A DNA stretch of 64,000 nucleotides, from contig OU452200.1 in NCBI GenBank assembly GCA_911728435.2, positions 36,409,715 to 36,473,714 on the forward strand, written 5' to 3'. The notes under the pieces were generated by a model, which saw only the letters and a list, made by a program, of their open reading frames with translations, was not told where the DNA came from and searched no databases. This DNA comes from Apoderus coryli. Taxonomy: Eukaryota; Arthropoda; Insecta; Coleoptera; Attelabidae. The position numbers were made by a program, and so were the translations under genes. The number at the start of each line of letters is the position of its first letter. The first letter of the stretch is position 1. Positions 9,751 to 20,654 of this stretch are shown here, piece after piece.

Positions 9751-10610
9751 CAGGGTGCGGCATCATAACATCCTTTTTTGAAATGCGCGCTATTTAGACT
9801 GTAAAGATTGAACTGGGGGGAGACTGCTCTTATTCGGTAGACGTACATCTAAAGTTTTGTTCCCCATCCGGTCAGGCTCCACGATGCGTTGTAACACTGA
9901 GCAACGTGCATTTGCCGGCGAAGGGTACTTTTCGAATGAACGTTCTGTGATCGCAAATCAGCGTGCCTTTCCAACTCGATTCAAGGCCTGTGCCAGATCG
10001 GAAATCAATAGTTACATGGGTCTTTACATTCAGACAAAGCGCGAGTGTGACGAGACGAAGAAATTGAAGTCCCTCAGCCCATTAGAACACCTGAAAACAT
10101 TGAAGCTGTGAGAGCCTCAATATTGCGATCCCCACGGCGTTCTGCCTGCAAACATGCATCTGTCCTAAGATTTTCCGCGCGTTCAGTGAGGCGAATTCTT
10201 CACGATGATCTTCATTACCATCCGTACAAGTTGGCGATTGTTCAAGAACTCTCCCATTTCTCGAAAACGTTCCTGAGGACGCAATTGTTTTTTAGTGATA
10301 TGGCCCATTTCCACGAGTAGACACGTCAACAAACAAAATACTGGGCCGACACCAACCCCCGCGAATTGCATTAAAGGCTCCTGCACTCACCTAAAGTCAC
10401 AGTGTGGTGTGCAAATTTCTTCGGCTGGGGATTTGATTCCTGGTTTTTTGAAGAAAATGAGAAAAAAATATTCACTCTAGCGGTATTCCGTTGTACACGT
10501 CATTTCCGACCGCCCTATGCATAAATTTTTGGACAAAAAATGAACAAAAATTTATAATTGGATACTCTAAATCTAAAAAGCCTCTGTTTCATTTTCATTG
10601 GGCTACCCTG
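9751..10610 (+). mobile_element. Deleted Tc1/mariner-like element, copy 1
   Basis: The element starts TA-CAGGGTGCGGCATCATAAC and ends GGGCTACCCTG-TA. The TIR is short (CAGGGT plus weaker extension) with TA flanks. The 860-bp length and the compressed transposase (missing blocks between D1 and the C-terminus) mark a non-autonomous derivative. Confidence 0.75.
9857..10480 (+). pseudogene. Tc1/mariner-like transposase remnants, copy 1
   Basis: Three frames carry consecutive blocks of one transposase: NTEQRAFAGEGYFSNERSV; then ASILRSPRRSACKHASVL with SVRRILHDDLHYHPYKLA, the HTH part; then LFFSDMAHFHE, KYWADTNPRE and SWFFEEN-like residues. The usual first catalytic motif SDEAHFH reads SDMAHFH; the aspartate is kept. 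A stop (TAG) follows HFHE in this copy only; the second copy reads TGG. No second D or E block is present, so the protein cannot be catalytic. Confidence 0.7.
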
Positions 10611-11077
10611 TATGTCTCACAAGACAAGCTAAGTAAAATCTGCAAGAATGTGATTACGACTCTGCTAGGCTTCTGTATAGACGCCTTTTGTGCCCCATAT
10701 GGAACTTTCTCATTTTGTGTGTTTCGTATACACTTTTAATAGACCTCGCTGGGATTTTAGTTGCTGCTGGGTGTTCTAGTAATATCCTATGTCCTATATA
10801 CATAGCATAAGGACTATTTATATAACGAATAAGCAGGAGGTCTGGTATGGTATATGTATTATATAGGAGGCACAAAGTATAGCGGGAGCATGTTGAAATT
10901 TGATATTGGCTGTTACGAACACTGGAATAAGGAATTTGGAGTATTTCGATTGTATGTAGATACGCGTAGACGTTACGATCCCAAAGGATAATTTATTTTT
11001 AAATTATGCATGTGATCGCAACTCTCCAAAATCAAGCGTTTTTATTATTTCGACTTATTTACCTAATCCAAGTAATA

Positions 11078-11937
11078 CAGGGTGCGGCATCATAACATCC
11101 TTTTTTGAAATGCGCGCTATTTAGACTGTAAAGATTGAACTGGGGGGAGACTGCTCTTATTCGGTAGACGTACATCTAAAGTTTTGTTCCCCATCCGGTC
11201 AGGCTCCACGATGCGTTGTAACACTGAGCAACGTGCATTTGCCGGCGAAGGGTACTTTTCGAATGAACGTTCTGTGATCGCAAATCAGCGTGCCTTTCGA
11301 ACTCGATTCAGGGCCTGTGCCAGATCGGAAATCAATAGTTACATGGGTCTTTACATTCAGACAAAGCGCGAGTGTGACGAGACGATGAAATTGAAGTCCC
11401 TCAGCCCATTAGAACACCTGAAAACATTGAAGCTGTGAGAGCCTCAATATTGCGATCCCCACGGCGTTCTGCCTGCAAACATGCATCTGTCCTAAGATTT
11501 TCCGCGCGTTCAGTGAGGCGAATTCTTCACGATGATCTTCATTACCATCCGTACAAGTTGGCGATTGTTCAAGAACTCTCCCATTTCTCGAAAGCGTTCC
11601 TGAGGACGCAATTGTTTTTTAGTGATATGGCCCATTTCCATGAGTGGACACGTCAACAAACAAAATACTGGGCCGACACCAACCCCCGCGAATTGCAGTA
11701 AAGGCTCCTGCACTCACCTAAAGTCACAGTGTGGTGTGCAAATTTCTTCGGCTGGGGATTTGATTCCTGGTTTTTTGAAGAAAATGAGAAAAAAATATTC
11801 ACTCTAGCGGTATTCCGTTGTACACGTCATTTCCGACCACCCTATGCATAAATTTTTGGACAAAAAATGAACAAAAATTTATAATTGGATACTCTAAATC
11901 TAAAAAGCCTCTGTTTCATTTTCATTGGGCTACCCTG
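11078..11937 (+). mobile_element. Deleted Tc1/mariner-like element, copy 2
   Basis: It has the same 860-bp element as copy 1, with TA flanks at 11076-11077 and 11938-11939. It arose by duplication of the whole segment rather than by a second transposition, because the flanks outside the TIRs are duplicated too. Confidence 0.75.
11187..11807 (+). pseudogene. Tc1/mariner-like transposase remnants, copy 2
   Basis: The layout is as in copy 1. In this copy the second block stays open through HFHEWTRQQTKYWADTNPRE because TGG replaces the TAG of copy 1, giving 88 codons at 11435-11701. The later DDE residues are still absent. Confidence 0.7.
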
Positions 11938-12371
11938 TATGTCTCACAAGACAAGCTAAGTAAAATCTGCAAGAATGTGATTACGACTCTGCTAGGCTTC
12001 TGTATAGACGCCTTTTGTGCCCCATATGGAACTTTCTCATTTTGTGTGTTTCGTATACACTTTTAATAGACCTCGCTGGGATTTTAGTTGCTGCTGGGTG
12101 TTCTAGTAATATCCTATGTCCTATATACATAGCATAAGGACTATTTATATAACGAATAAGCAGGAGGTCTGGTATGGTATATGTATTATATAGGAGACAC
12201 AAAGTATAGCGGGAGCATGCTGAAATTTGATATTGGCTGTTACGAACACTGGAATAAGGAATTTGGAGTATTTCGATTGTATGTAGATACGCGTAGACGT
12301 TACGATCCCAAAGGATAATTTATTTTGAAATTATGCATGTGATCGCAACTCTCCAAAATCAAGCGTTTTTA

Positions 12372-13100
12372 TTATTTTTAAACAAACAGATACTGATTCA
12401 ATAAAGAATGTTCAAACGATATACCTAATAGTATATTTACTGAAATAAGGGTTCAAAAAAGGCTCTTAACTGCTGAAGTTTTAGGACAAGTGAAGCCTAG
12501 AAATCTGATGTTCATTAGTAAAAAAACAAATGTCAAATTACTATAATTTTAATACTCCGACCGCTGTTCATCATATTGAATTTTTCAAAGCTGTTTGATG
12601 TCGTATTATATCAAAGGATCTATCATCAATTATTTGTCTGTCAGCACTGTTTTGTTGAGAGAAATCAACTGTCATCAACGGATGATGCTAAGGGAATATG
12701 TTGACGTGTTTTACAGAGACTTAGCCAAAGCCAAAGTATGAGACATTATTTACTTAGATTTTTCTAAAATATTCTTGAAATTTTCATTGGTTTTGAGAGT
12801 TGCTTAAATATCCTTTGGATTTTTTAAGAACGTCCAAATAAAAAGACTTGAAGGAAAAACACATTCATTGCATGGTCTATTTAAACGCAACAAGCATTTC
12901 CGTCCATATACAGAGTATCCTAAAAACATTCCCTACCCTTTGGGGGTAAAATCTACGACCCAAAATAAGACGAAAATCACTTATGTCAAAATTTCGAAAA
13001 ATGTCTCCTTATGAAATTATAACCCTTTTGAATATTGAAATTATACAAATCTTTCACTTGGAATTCATAATTTAAATCTGGTCATCCTTGATAAGAACAG
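12372..13100. other. Spacer with a possible RT scrap near 12690-12780
   Basis: Plus strand reads LAKAKV, a stop, then DIIYLDFSKIF, resembling RT motif A of a LINE. The flanks do not align convincingly, so this stays a weak lead. CAGAGTATCC at 12911 resembles a mutated CAGGGTG-type end. Confidence 0.3.
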
Positions 13101-13104
13101 ATTC

Positions 13105-13375
13105 ATGCAAAGAGAAAATCTGCATCCTTATCATATAAAGCCGATTCAAGAATTGCATCCTGGGGACACTGAGTTGCGCTTATGATTTTGTAGATTTTTT
13201 TTAAATTTCCTGGACGCAAATGAAGACATCTTTAAACAAGTACTGTAGAGTGATGAAGCCCATTTTAACCAGGAAGGAGTGTTAAATCAGCACAACTTGC
13301 ATTGTTGGAATTACGAAAATCAGCACCAAATTAGAGAATCACATAAGCAAGCACGATCAAAGCTATTTAGGAACT
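13105..13375 (+). pseudogene. Tc1/mariner-like transposase fragment
   Basis: The plus strand gives NLHPYHIKPIQELHPGD, then (after a stop) FCRFFLNFLDANED, then SDEAHFNQEGVLNQHNLHCW and NYENQHQIRESH. This is the block around the first catalytic aspartate (SDEAHF) of the same broad family as the elements at 6.5 and 9.9 kb. In-frame stops at two sites (TGA after ELRL, TAG before SDEAHF) inactivate it. No termini were found around it. Confidence 0.7.
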
Positions 13376-13379
13376 TTCA

Positions 13380-16255
13380 AACGAAAATTGAATTTCCATT
13401 ATCTAGAATTTCAACTTCCGGCCCTTACTAGGTATATTTCGTCCTGAATGTGCCTAATAAACCATGATATTAATAGTAGGCAGATAATTTCCTACGGCCG
13501 TTAATAATTCAAGCCATCACCTATCTAGTGGTGCGTAATTCTTAACCACTACAACTCAGATATACACTAACACTAAACAATGTGTGTGTATCAAGTATAC
13601 CTACAGAATATATCTAGGAGATGCAGAAACTGGAATAGCAGGAAAACCAGAGTCGTATCATATTTTGATTGAGCATTTGGCTTCAGTTAATTCAATTGTT
13701 CATTAAAAAAAAGTTCACAATGTTGAATTTATCAGTCAATCTAGTAAATTAAATAAAGTGGATATGTTTTCGTGTGGTATTATGCATACTAGATGGGTGG
13801 TTTTATAGTGATTTTCTCTTAGTTTGTATAGGGATATTATAAGTACCTAAAGTATCTGGGAAATCTAATACTTTGTGAATATTATTTTAAATGGATTGTT
13901 ACCAAATGTTTCTAAAAGTTTTAAGTGCTTATCTATTACGAATATTATACAACATATGGAAATAATAAACTTATTATCTCTGGTGCTTTTTCCAATGTGA
14001 TACAAGAATTGGTACCTAGAAAAGGGTCTTTTTAATCGAACATATAAATTCATATATTGGAGAGGATAAGCAGATGTTTTAGTTACAGGGATAAGGGTGT
14101 ATTCGAAATGCCTCTCTTTCTTGTGAGGCGATTTGGAAATGCAATTGGACTTCCCGAGTTAGATTCGTTTCAGCTTTAGTACTGTTCAGACGTGATTTTT
14201 AGTTTTATACAGTTAATTAAATACTTTAATTTGTTTTTGGCCTTAGAGGATTTTTCACAGTTTAAGAATAATTTTCTAGTTTTGTTTTAAAGTATATGAG
14301 TATAAAGATCAAGTCTGTTTCATTTTCATTCTATAATAGTTAATTGACGTAAAGCTTCCGTAAGTTTTTGTTTATTCTTTTTAATTGAAGGTATTCTCTT
14401 TCTTCTACGTAGAGATTCTAAAACTGTTGTATCCTTATTGTTGTTTTCGTTAAATCTCTTCCAAAAGCAAAATGTTAATTGCTCAACTCCGAGTAAATGA
14501 GCCGTAGAGCATACTATGGCTATGCTTCCAATATGCACTCCTGTCACGTACTGATATTTCTGCCAGTCCCCCATTTTATTTCCAACGAGCGGTATTTAAA
14601 GTTAATTTTATTTCTTGAAATATCGTTTTTATAGGACGGAAACGCGACCTATTCGTTTGAATATAGGTATATAATAGGTTCGTAGATATACGTATAATAT
14701 TATGCGCGACGTGTGCAGATATTTAAAATATAAAACGTTCACTGTCTTTCTTGTCGATTCGACAATTTTTGGAACGTCACAGCAATTCCCTGACTGTGCC
14801 AGAGATTATTACGTTCGAGGGCCATTATGCAAAATCACTTCGCTTTTTTTATTACTGATATTGCCATATTATTCAATTTATAATATTGCGAAACTGCCTG
14901 ATATGGTAGGTAATCGTTTTATTTCCTAAAACCCAAAATGTCAATTAAATGAAGAAAAAACTGCTAGTTGATAAATGAAATCCTAAAGAAGAAAAAACCT
15001 TTGTCACACTAGGTACTGAATAAAAAAATGTCAAGCCCCTTCTGTATTTTTTTTAAACGACCTCTGGATGGTGATTTTGAGCATGTGTCATCAATATATT
15101 CATACATTTAAAAATGAAATGAAAGTGGGTGTTTTTAGATATTATTCGTGAAGGTTTTCATTGGATGATTTTTTTCAATTTCAAAAAAAGGCCTAGCTCT
15201 ACAAGAATGGATTAACTCGCTTTTGGTAACGCGGCACCATCAGAGAAGTTCTTCATGGTCGTGCATAAGTGAGTGAGCAATCACGTGAAGGTCGACTAAA
15301 ATTTGTTCTAATTTAAAAAAAACATCGATGATGTGCGCAAAATGCAAAACTAGCTCGACATATCCGACAATGCGATAGAGGCATCTCGTGGCATATGGCA
15401 AACTGCAATACATTCGATTTTGCCTGGACATTTTTTATTTGTCTATATTCCAGATCGATTCCACGTACCTTGGCCGAAGATCAAAAAAATAGCTGGTCAT
15501 AAGATTTAAATCGGCCACACTATTTTGTTAATTAATTTAATTACATCTACAAAAGTTAATTTTGTGTGCGACGCAGAGGGAGATACCAACTATTTCCCAT
15601 CCATCTGACTTAGGTTATTGACAAACATATGATCACATCCATCACACACACATCACACTGTCACTTTAGGTTATTAACACTTTATCAGTAATATTACTTC
15701 AAATACACAATGACAACTTCTAAATTTACTACAACTATATGGAATAACCATTGTATAACACTACAATATACAACATGTTGAGAGAAATTGATCTTAAACA
15801 TGAACATAATGCCGAAAACTTTTAGACTATTAATGTAAACAAAGAAAATAATAATAAACTATTTGACGCAAGCAATTTGTCTGTCGTGTTAGTAAAAACA
15901 TATTACCAAAACCAAATTATGTGAAACTAGAGGTGCAACTATATTGGAATTTGTCGATTTTTTTTTGAAAACCATTTTCATGATTATATTCTTAGCAAAA
16001 CATATGGGACGAGCAATTTCGTATATTTTTAGTCACTATCGTATGTAAGAATAACGTATCCATTCGTAAATTCTATTGAAAAAGTATTAATCTTTAAAAA
16101 TATGACTCACTCTACACATACTACGTTTCTTTTATAGATATCACTATTCCAAATGTCATATAAACTGTGACAGCTACCGCACACAAAAGGTAACTGTCAA
16201 GCAAATTATTAGTAAAATAAGTGACACCAACCTTAGAAAAAAATATTTCTAAATT
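13380..16255. other. Unassigned region
   Basis: It holds only short ORFs. These include 82 codons at 14326-14574 on the minus strand, and 75 codons at 14702-14929 on the plus strand with a hydrophobic stretch FLLLILPYY. Neither carries a family motif I recognise. No RNA gene or paired termini were seen. Confidence 0.35.
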
Positions 16256-16261
16256 ATGACA

Positions 16262-16431
16262 AACCAACGAATTTCAAAATAGAGAGATATGGTAGAATCA
16301 TAACTGCAACCAACGAATCTCAAAATAGAGAGATATGGTAGTTCTAAAATATAACGTCTACCACTATTAACGTTAACGTTATTTTAACATCTGGTTAAAC
16401 CAACGAATTTCAAAATAGAAAGATACGGTAG
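16262..16431. repeat. Three copies of a 34-bp repeat
   Basis: The unit begins AACCAACGAATTTCAAAATA and ends GAGAGATATGGTAG. Copies start at 16262, 16308 and 16398, with spacers of 12 and 56 bp. Copy 2 has one substitution and copy 3 has two. No protein or RNA function is evident. Confidence 0.8.
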
Positions 16432-16840
16432 TTAATTTTTAGCATAAACTTTAAATTTATATACGGGGTGAGTCAAAAATGTATTTCTTTATTTTGTTAA
16501 GGAGAAAAAGTAATATTTTGAATAATTTTTTCATTTCTTTAGATTTCAATTCAAGATTTCTTTGAAAGTTAAACTATAAGCTCCAAGAAGTGATCTACGG
16601 GGTAACTCAAAAACGTTTCTATTTATCTTCAATATATTTAGGTACGGTAGAACGTCATAGATAGAAAAATTTTTTTTTAGTTTTTTAGATTGGTTTATGA
16701 AATTATTGCACAGGGTGGTTAATAGCTGTTTCAAAAAAAATTTAATTTGAAGTTTTTCGTATATTTTTTTAAGGTTTACAGTATTTTTAGGCATATACGA
16801 GTATTATTAAAATTAAAATACAATATTTGTTATCAGGTTT
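16432..16840. other. AT-rich spacer with CAGGGTG-like scraps
   Basis: Contains ACGGGGTGAGTC at 16462, ACGGGGTAACTC at 16597 and ACAGGGTGG at 16710. These are possible eroded ends of the local CAGGGTG families; no pair can be assigned. Confidence 0.35.
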
Positions 16841-16843
16841 CTG

Positions 16844-16908
16844 TGGCGTTATTGGTAGAGCGTTCGCTTCGCATGCGAAAGGTTAGGGGAATCCCAGCTC
16901 TGGCAATA
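16844..16908 (+). repeat. tRNA-derived sequence, copy 2
   Basis: TGGCGTTATTGGTAGAGCG resembles an A box. The anticodon arm TTCGC, TTCGCAT, GCGAA is a perfect 5-bp stem that places CGC (alanine). The T arm has lost about 4 nt including the GTTCGA core, and the acceptor strands do not pair. It ends TCTGGCAATACTTTT like copy 1 at 2831. It is a pseudogene or SINE head, not a working tRNA. Confidence 0.55.
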
Positions 16909-16914
16909 CTTTTC

Positions 16915-17155
16915 TTTAATTTTTTTTTCTTGGTTTTTTTTTATTTCGATTTTTTTTTTTTTTATTTTTTTTTTTTTTTTATTTTTTTTTAATTTTTTTC
17001 GTTTGAATTTTTTTTTAATTTTATTTTTTTGAATTTTTTTTTTTAATTTTATTTTTAATTTTTGTTTTTGTATTTTTTTTTTAATTTTGAAAAATTTTTT
17101 TTTTGATTTTTTTTTTGCATTTCTTTTTATATTTAAAAAAAAATATTTTTTTTAC
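16915..17155. repeat. Low-complexity T-rich tract
   Basis: Long runs of T broken by single A, G or C. It directly follows the tRNA-derived copy and could be its degenerate tail. The F-rich ORF over it is an artefact of composition. Confidence 0.8.
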
Positions 17156-17255
17156 AACCCTCAATGAATTTTGTCATAGATAAGACTAACACAAGACGAC
17201 TGGGAAATCCCAAAGGGATTTCTTGTTTTAAAACATAAAAATAAAATAATTTAAA

Positions 17256-17343
17256 ATAATAATTCATGACTGACAGTGTCAAACGCTTTGGCCAGATCTA
17301 TAACAACTCCCGATTTCCGACCAAGTATTTCATTGTACGTCAT
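17256..17343 (-). pseudogene. LINE RT scrap with motif A
   Basis: Minus-strand reading gives MTYNEILGRKSGVVIDLAK followed by AFDTVSHELLF and a stop. This is RT motif A (first catalytic aspartate) of a non-LTR element. It is only ~29 codons and the flanks are unrelated. Confidence 0.55.
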
Positions 17344-17344
17344 T

Positions 17345-18105
17345 TAGCTGGTATGGACATCGTCCAAAGATTATACTAATATAGATCTATATTCGGTGGT
17401 ATGGATAGCAGTATGAACCAATTCCTCTTCGCATTGTCCATAAATATTTATATTAAACAGAGCTTTTCAAATTTGTTTCCGTCAAAAAAATGTGGTCGAC
17501 GAGAAAACCGAAATGTTAAACATTATTGGAAACACCACAGGTACACGTGAGGCAAATATTAGCAAAACTAAAAATTGCGTGCGTGAACATGTAAATTTGG
17601 AATGCAGCATTGTTGCATATTATTATACTGTTACACCGACCGGTCAAATTAAATATTGAATTTCCATTAACGTTTAATATAATTGTGTTTTTCGCCATTA
17701 AGCTTTTATTATTAATATTATATACTGAAAATGTGATTAACTATACTGCTAGTAATAAAGTTAGAATGGATGATTTTAACTGGCGATCCAATTAGTTTTT
17801 AGGTGTAATTCAATTAACAAACGTATTTAGTACTAACAAAATATTTTCCATTGTTGTATTGGCAATTTGAAAAGGTATTATTAATTAAATTAATCTATAA
17901 TTGACAAAATTATTGCCGGTAAAAAAATGGCATTATTTTTCATGGGCTAGATTTTACGTAAACCGACGACATCTCTACCATAATGGTTGAAGTAGACTTT
18001 CCTTATTGCTTAGTAAGAACGGTTCTCGATTTTCTTTATCTCTTTACTTTTCTTCCACATTTGCCTAATCGACAATAGTTCAACAATTAATAATTGTAAC
18101 TATGT
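17345..18105. other. Unassigned AT-rich spacer
   Basis: No coding similarity recognised. The 60-codon ORFs here overlap on both strands and look random. Confidence 0.35.
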
Positions 18106-18109
18106 TGAA

Positions 18110-18558
18110 TTATTTACAGCATGTACCCCAGAATGGGAGCGCGTATCGAAGATGGGATTCGAAGAGTGAAAAGTAGACTGTTATGGAAGTTGACAAGTTA
18201 AGTTCTTTGGAAACTGATCTTAACGCAAAACAGGCAGAGTTTAATTTTTTTCATAACGCATCAATGTGCAACTTCCACTTCAGGGAGCTGTCAACAACAA
18301 GGCCCAGAAACTTCACAGAAGAAACGACGTCAATAGTGGAATTATTAAGTTCAAAAGACTGCAGCGCAACTTTATATGACACAGATTTAGTTTTCGCAGT
18401 CTTCAAGCACAACAGGTTAGAGTCACACCATGATTTGATGGTGATTAAGTCTTTGGATATGGTACTATGAAGAGCCACACTATCCGGGCCGCACCAAGTG
18501 AAACTAGTATCATCAGCAAAGAGACATACTTTACCGCTGATGTCTGTCATAAGTCATA
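18110..18558 (-). pseudogene. LINE RT fragment with FADD motif
   Basis: The minus strand from 18558 reads MTDISGKVCLFADDTSFTW (RT motif C, catalytic FADD), then ISKDLITIKSWCDSNLL and VSSVKFLGLVVDSSLKWKL. After a frame break at an A7 run near 18248, it continues LNSACFALRSVSKELNLS and FESHLRYALPFWGTCC. This is the palm-to-thumb part of a Jockey-like RT, truncated at both ends. One frameshift and the missing ends make it dead. Confidence 0.82.
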
Positions 18559-18559
18559 A

Positions 18560-19435
18560 CTTTTAATTCTGAACATCTTTTCTAATTACACATTTTTAAT
18601 ATTTTTAACAACAAAGGTACTTTACTCTTGATAATTTTTGAAAATTCATCGTAAAAAAACCCTGTACATTAATTAATCGGACTGATTTTTTCAACTCCGT
18701 AGTTTTATACCAAGCAGGGCTGATCCCGAAAAGATCAACTTTCAAGTCGAACATTTTTTGTCATTTATACCATACGTACACTCAATCCGTGGACACAATG
18801 TATATAAAAGAAATTTTGTGGAGTAGACGTCGGTCGTTTGATTTCCAATAATAAATCTGCGCTTGTAAAAGTTAAACCGTTTTCGACATCCCCATCATGG
18901 TTCTCCACAAATTTAAATCACACCCTGTACATGTAAAGTTGTAAAGGGAGATGTCCCTGGTATATAATAAAGTCAGATGGGACAAGAAGAACCTTTTATG
19001 AATTATTTAGTTTTGAATTAGAAGTAAAACGAAATGGAGGTGCTCTCCACTATACACGCTTTCGCATTCTGCTTTCTGTTTCTCAACTAATTTTAATTTG
19101 TTTTAATTACACCCGACGGGACAAGGAGTACGACGGGGATGAGGACGACGACGACGACGATGGGCGGGAACAACAACATCAGCATCTACATTTCAACCAG
19201 CAAAAAGTGAAGTGGATGTGTTTGTGTAATATACGCAAAGGTCCATGGGGAATGTACTTTATTACACCTACCTACTCAATATTTTGGGTCAATTGAAGGG
19301 AAAGAATAGATTAAATTTTTAAACAGGCTGTCTTGAAAAAAAGAAGCATTTGTTTTGTTAAATGAAACACAAATAAATCAATGTATTGAGAAAAATCATT
19401 ATTTTTGTTCTTAGTTAGGTTCATGTCATTGCCGA
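18560..19435. other. Spacer with CAGGGTG-type element ends
   Basis: CCCTGTACATT at 18660 and CACACCCTGTACATG near 18922 look like ends of the local CAGGGTG-family elements, but in the same orientation, so no single element is called. A GACGACGACGACGACGATG simple repeat lies at about 19144. Confidence 0.35.
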
Positions 19436-19439
19436 AGAC

Positions 19440-19625
19440 TAACTGTTAAATGGTCCATTCCACATATCCCTATAGAAAGGTAATCCAATGCTGCCAGTTT
19501 TTGGTGGCTAATTAAGAGGATCATTTATTTCTCTCAATAAAGTGGTTGTATCGTTAGCTGTAGCACCATCCTGTTGAAACCGCATGCCAGCTACACTAAT
19601 ATCTAGAATATCTACAGAAGGTGGC
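19440..19625 (-). pseudogene. Transposase fragment around second catalytic D
   Basis: Minus-strand reading gives SVAGMRFQQDGATANDTTT, LLREINDPLN, a stop, then PPKTGSIGLPFYRDMWNG. FQQDGATA is the block around the second catalytic aspartate of Tc1/mariner-like (IS630) transposases. It is about 60 codons with an in-frame stop; no TIRs were identified. Confidence 0.55.
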
Positions 19626-19639
19626 GTTTATCTGGTTCG

Positions 19640-20650
19640 GAAAATGAATACCAAGCGGAAAATAAAACGGCGCGGCGTGCGGATAGCGAAATATGCGTAG
19701 CCTCGTGGTAGGATATTCTCGGTTGTGTTGCCTCACGTGACAGTGTAACGGTACTTATAGAAACAACAAAAACGGATCTCCTCTGAAGATTACCACGGTC
19801 TCGCCGGTGAGTTTGCCCAGATTCGGGTCGGTAAATCTTGGAATTAAAAAAAAAGTTACTTCGTTACAAAATGTTGTATAAAATGTTATTATTTCAATCG
19901 GAATAAAAAAATGTTGTAACAAAAGTTATTTGATTTTTTCTGTAGAATACGATTCTGTAATAAAAAATCTATGTTTCTATTTAAAAACCAAAGTTGATCT
20001 TGAGATAACCTTGAAACGGTTGTCAAATTCGCAAATGGACGCCACCACTGCATTTGCCGCAAAATAGCAAACAACTTTTATTTGAACTTCGTTTCCGAAA
20101 AATGTGCCGTTTTTAAGATTCTCTAGGTAAATGGAGCACCCGGTATATAATATCTAAAAACGTATTATATTATTTGTAGGCGTGTGCTTTCAACCATTAA
20201 ATTGCCGAAATGCAACTTCTACTCTACTCCTACAGTGTGAGTGTGTAAGTGATAATCAAGCAGAGGAAACTAAGCATCGTCCGAGGTCCCGCCTAGCTGC
20301 GGCCCCGTCGTCGTTCTCTCCAGTGTCTATTGCTCCAAAATGCCTCTATAAATTTCCCGAATGGCAATTATTACCATTGTTGGAACAGACGGGATGATAA
20401 TATTTATGGGAGACGTCGGTAGTCGAGTGAATAATTTTAGATTATTATAACTAACTCGGAGTTACTCATCTACATACCTATAGTAATCGATTCGATCGTT
20501 ACTCTATGTTCTAATTGAGAATGAGCATTAGCTAAGACATAATATATCGCTTTGTGAGTTCGACTGATTTTGCGACGAAAACACAGTTATATAGGAAGAA
20601 CTCACATTTCTATTCATTTTGACAAAAGACCACTAGATTAATAATAATAA
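19640..20650. other. Unassigned region
   Basis: No gene recognised. A locally GC-richer stretch (20270-20330) and AGCACCCGGTATATAA near 20132, a possible eroded element end, are the only notable items. Confidence 0.3.
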
Positions 20651-20654
20651 TAAC

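Larger units (their letters stand above)
9716..11042. repeat. Tandem duplication, unit 1 (1327 bp)
   Basis: The unit repeats immediately at 11043-12369 with about 11 substitutions found by eye and no indel. Unit boundaries fall on TATTATTT, present at 9716-9723, 11043-11050 and 12370-12377. That indicates duplication by microhomology, or two haplotypes placed in tandem by the assembly. Confidence 0.9.
11043..12369. repeat. Tandem duplication, unit 2 (1327 bp)
   Basis: See unit 1 at 9716. Differences noticed include CCAACTCG/CGAACTCG, GACGAAGA/GACGATGA, GAGTAGAC/GAGTGGAC and GCATTAAA/GCAGTAAA. Confidence 0.9.

Noticed and set aside
14326..14929. Small host genes on opposite strands
   Set aside because: ORFs of 82 and 75 codons without recognised motifs, splice evidence or codon signal distinct from the background.
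16262..16431. CRISPR-like array
   Set aside because: Only three repeats, spacers of 12 and 56 bp, no cas genes, and the window is eukaryotic.
16844..16908. Functional tRNA-Ala(CGC)
   Set aside because: The T arm lacks its core and the acceptor does not pair, although the anticodon arm is perfect.
16747..16992. Phe-rich 81-codon ORF
   Set aside because: It is a translation of a poly-T tract.
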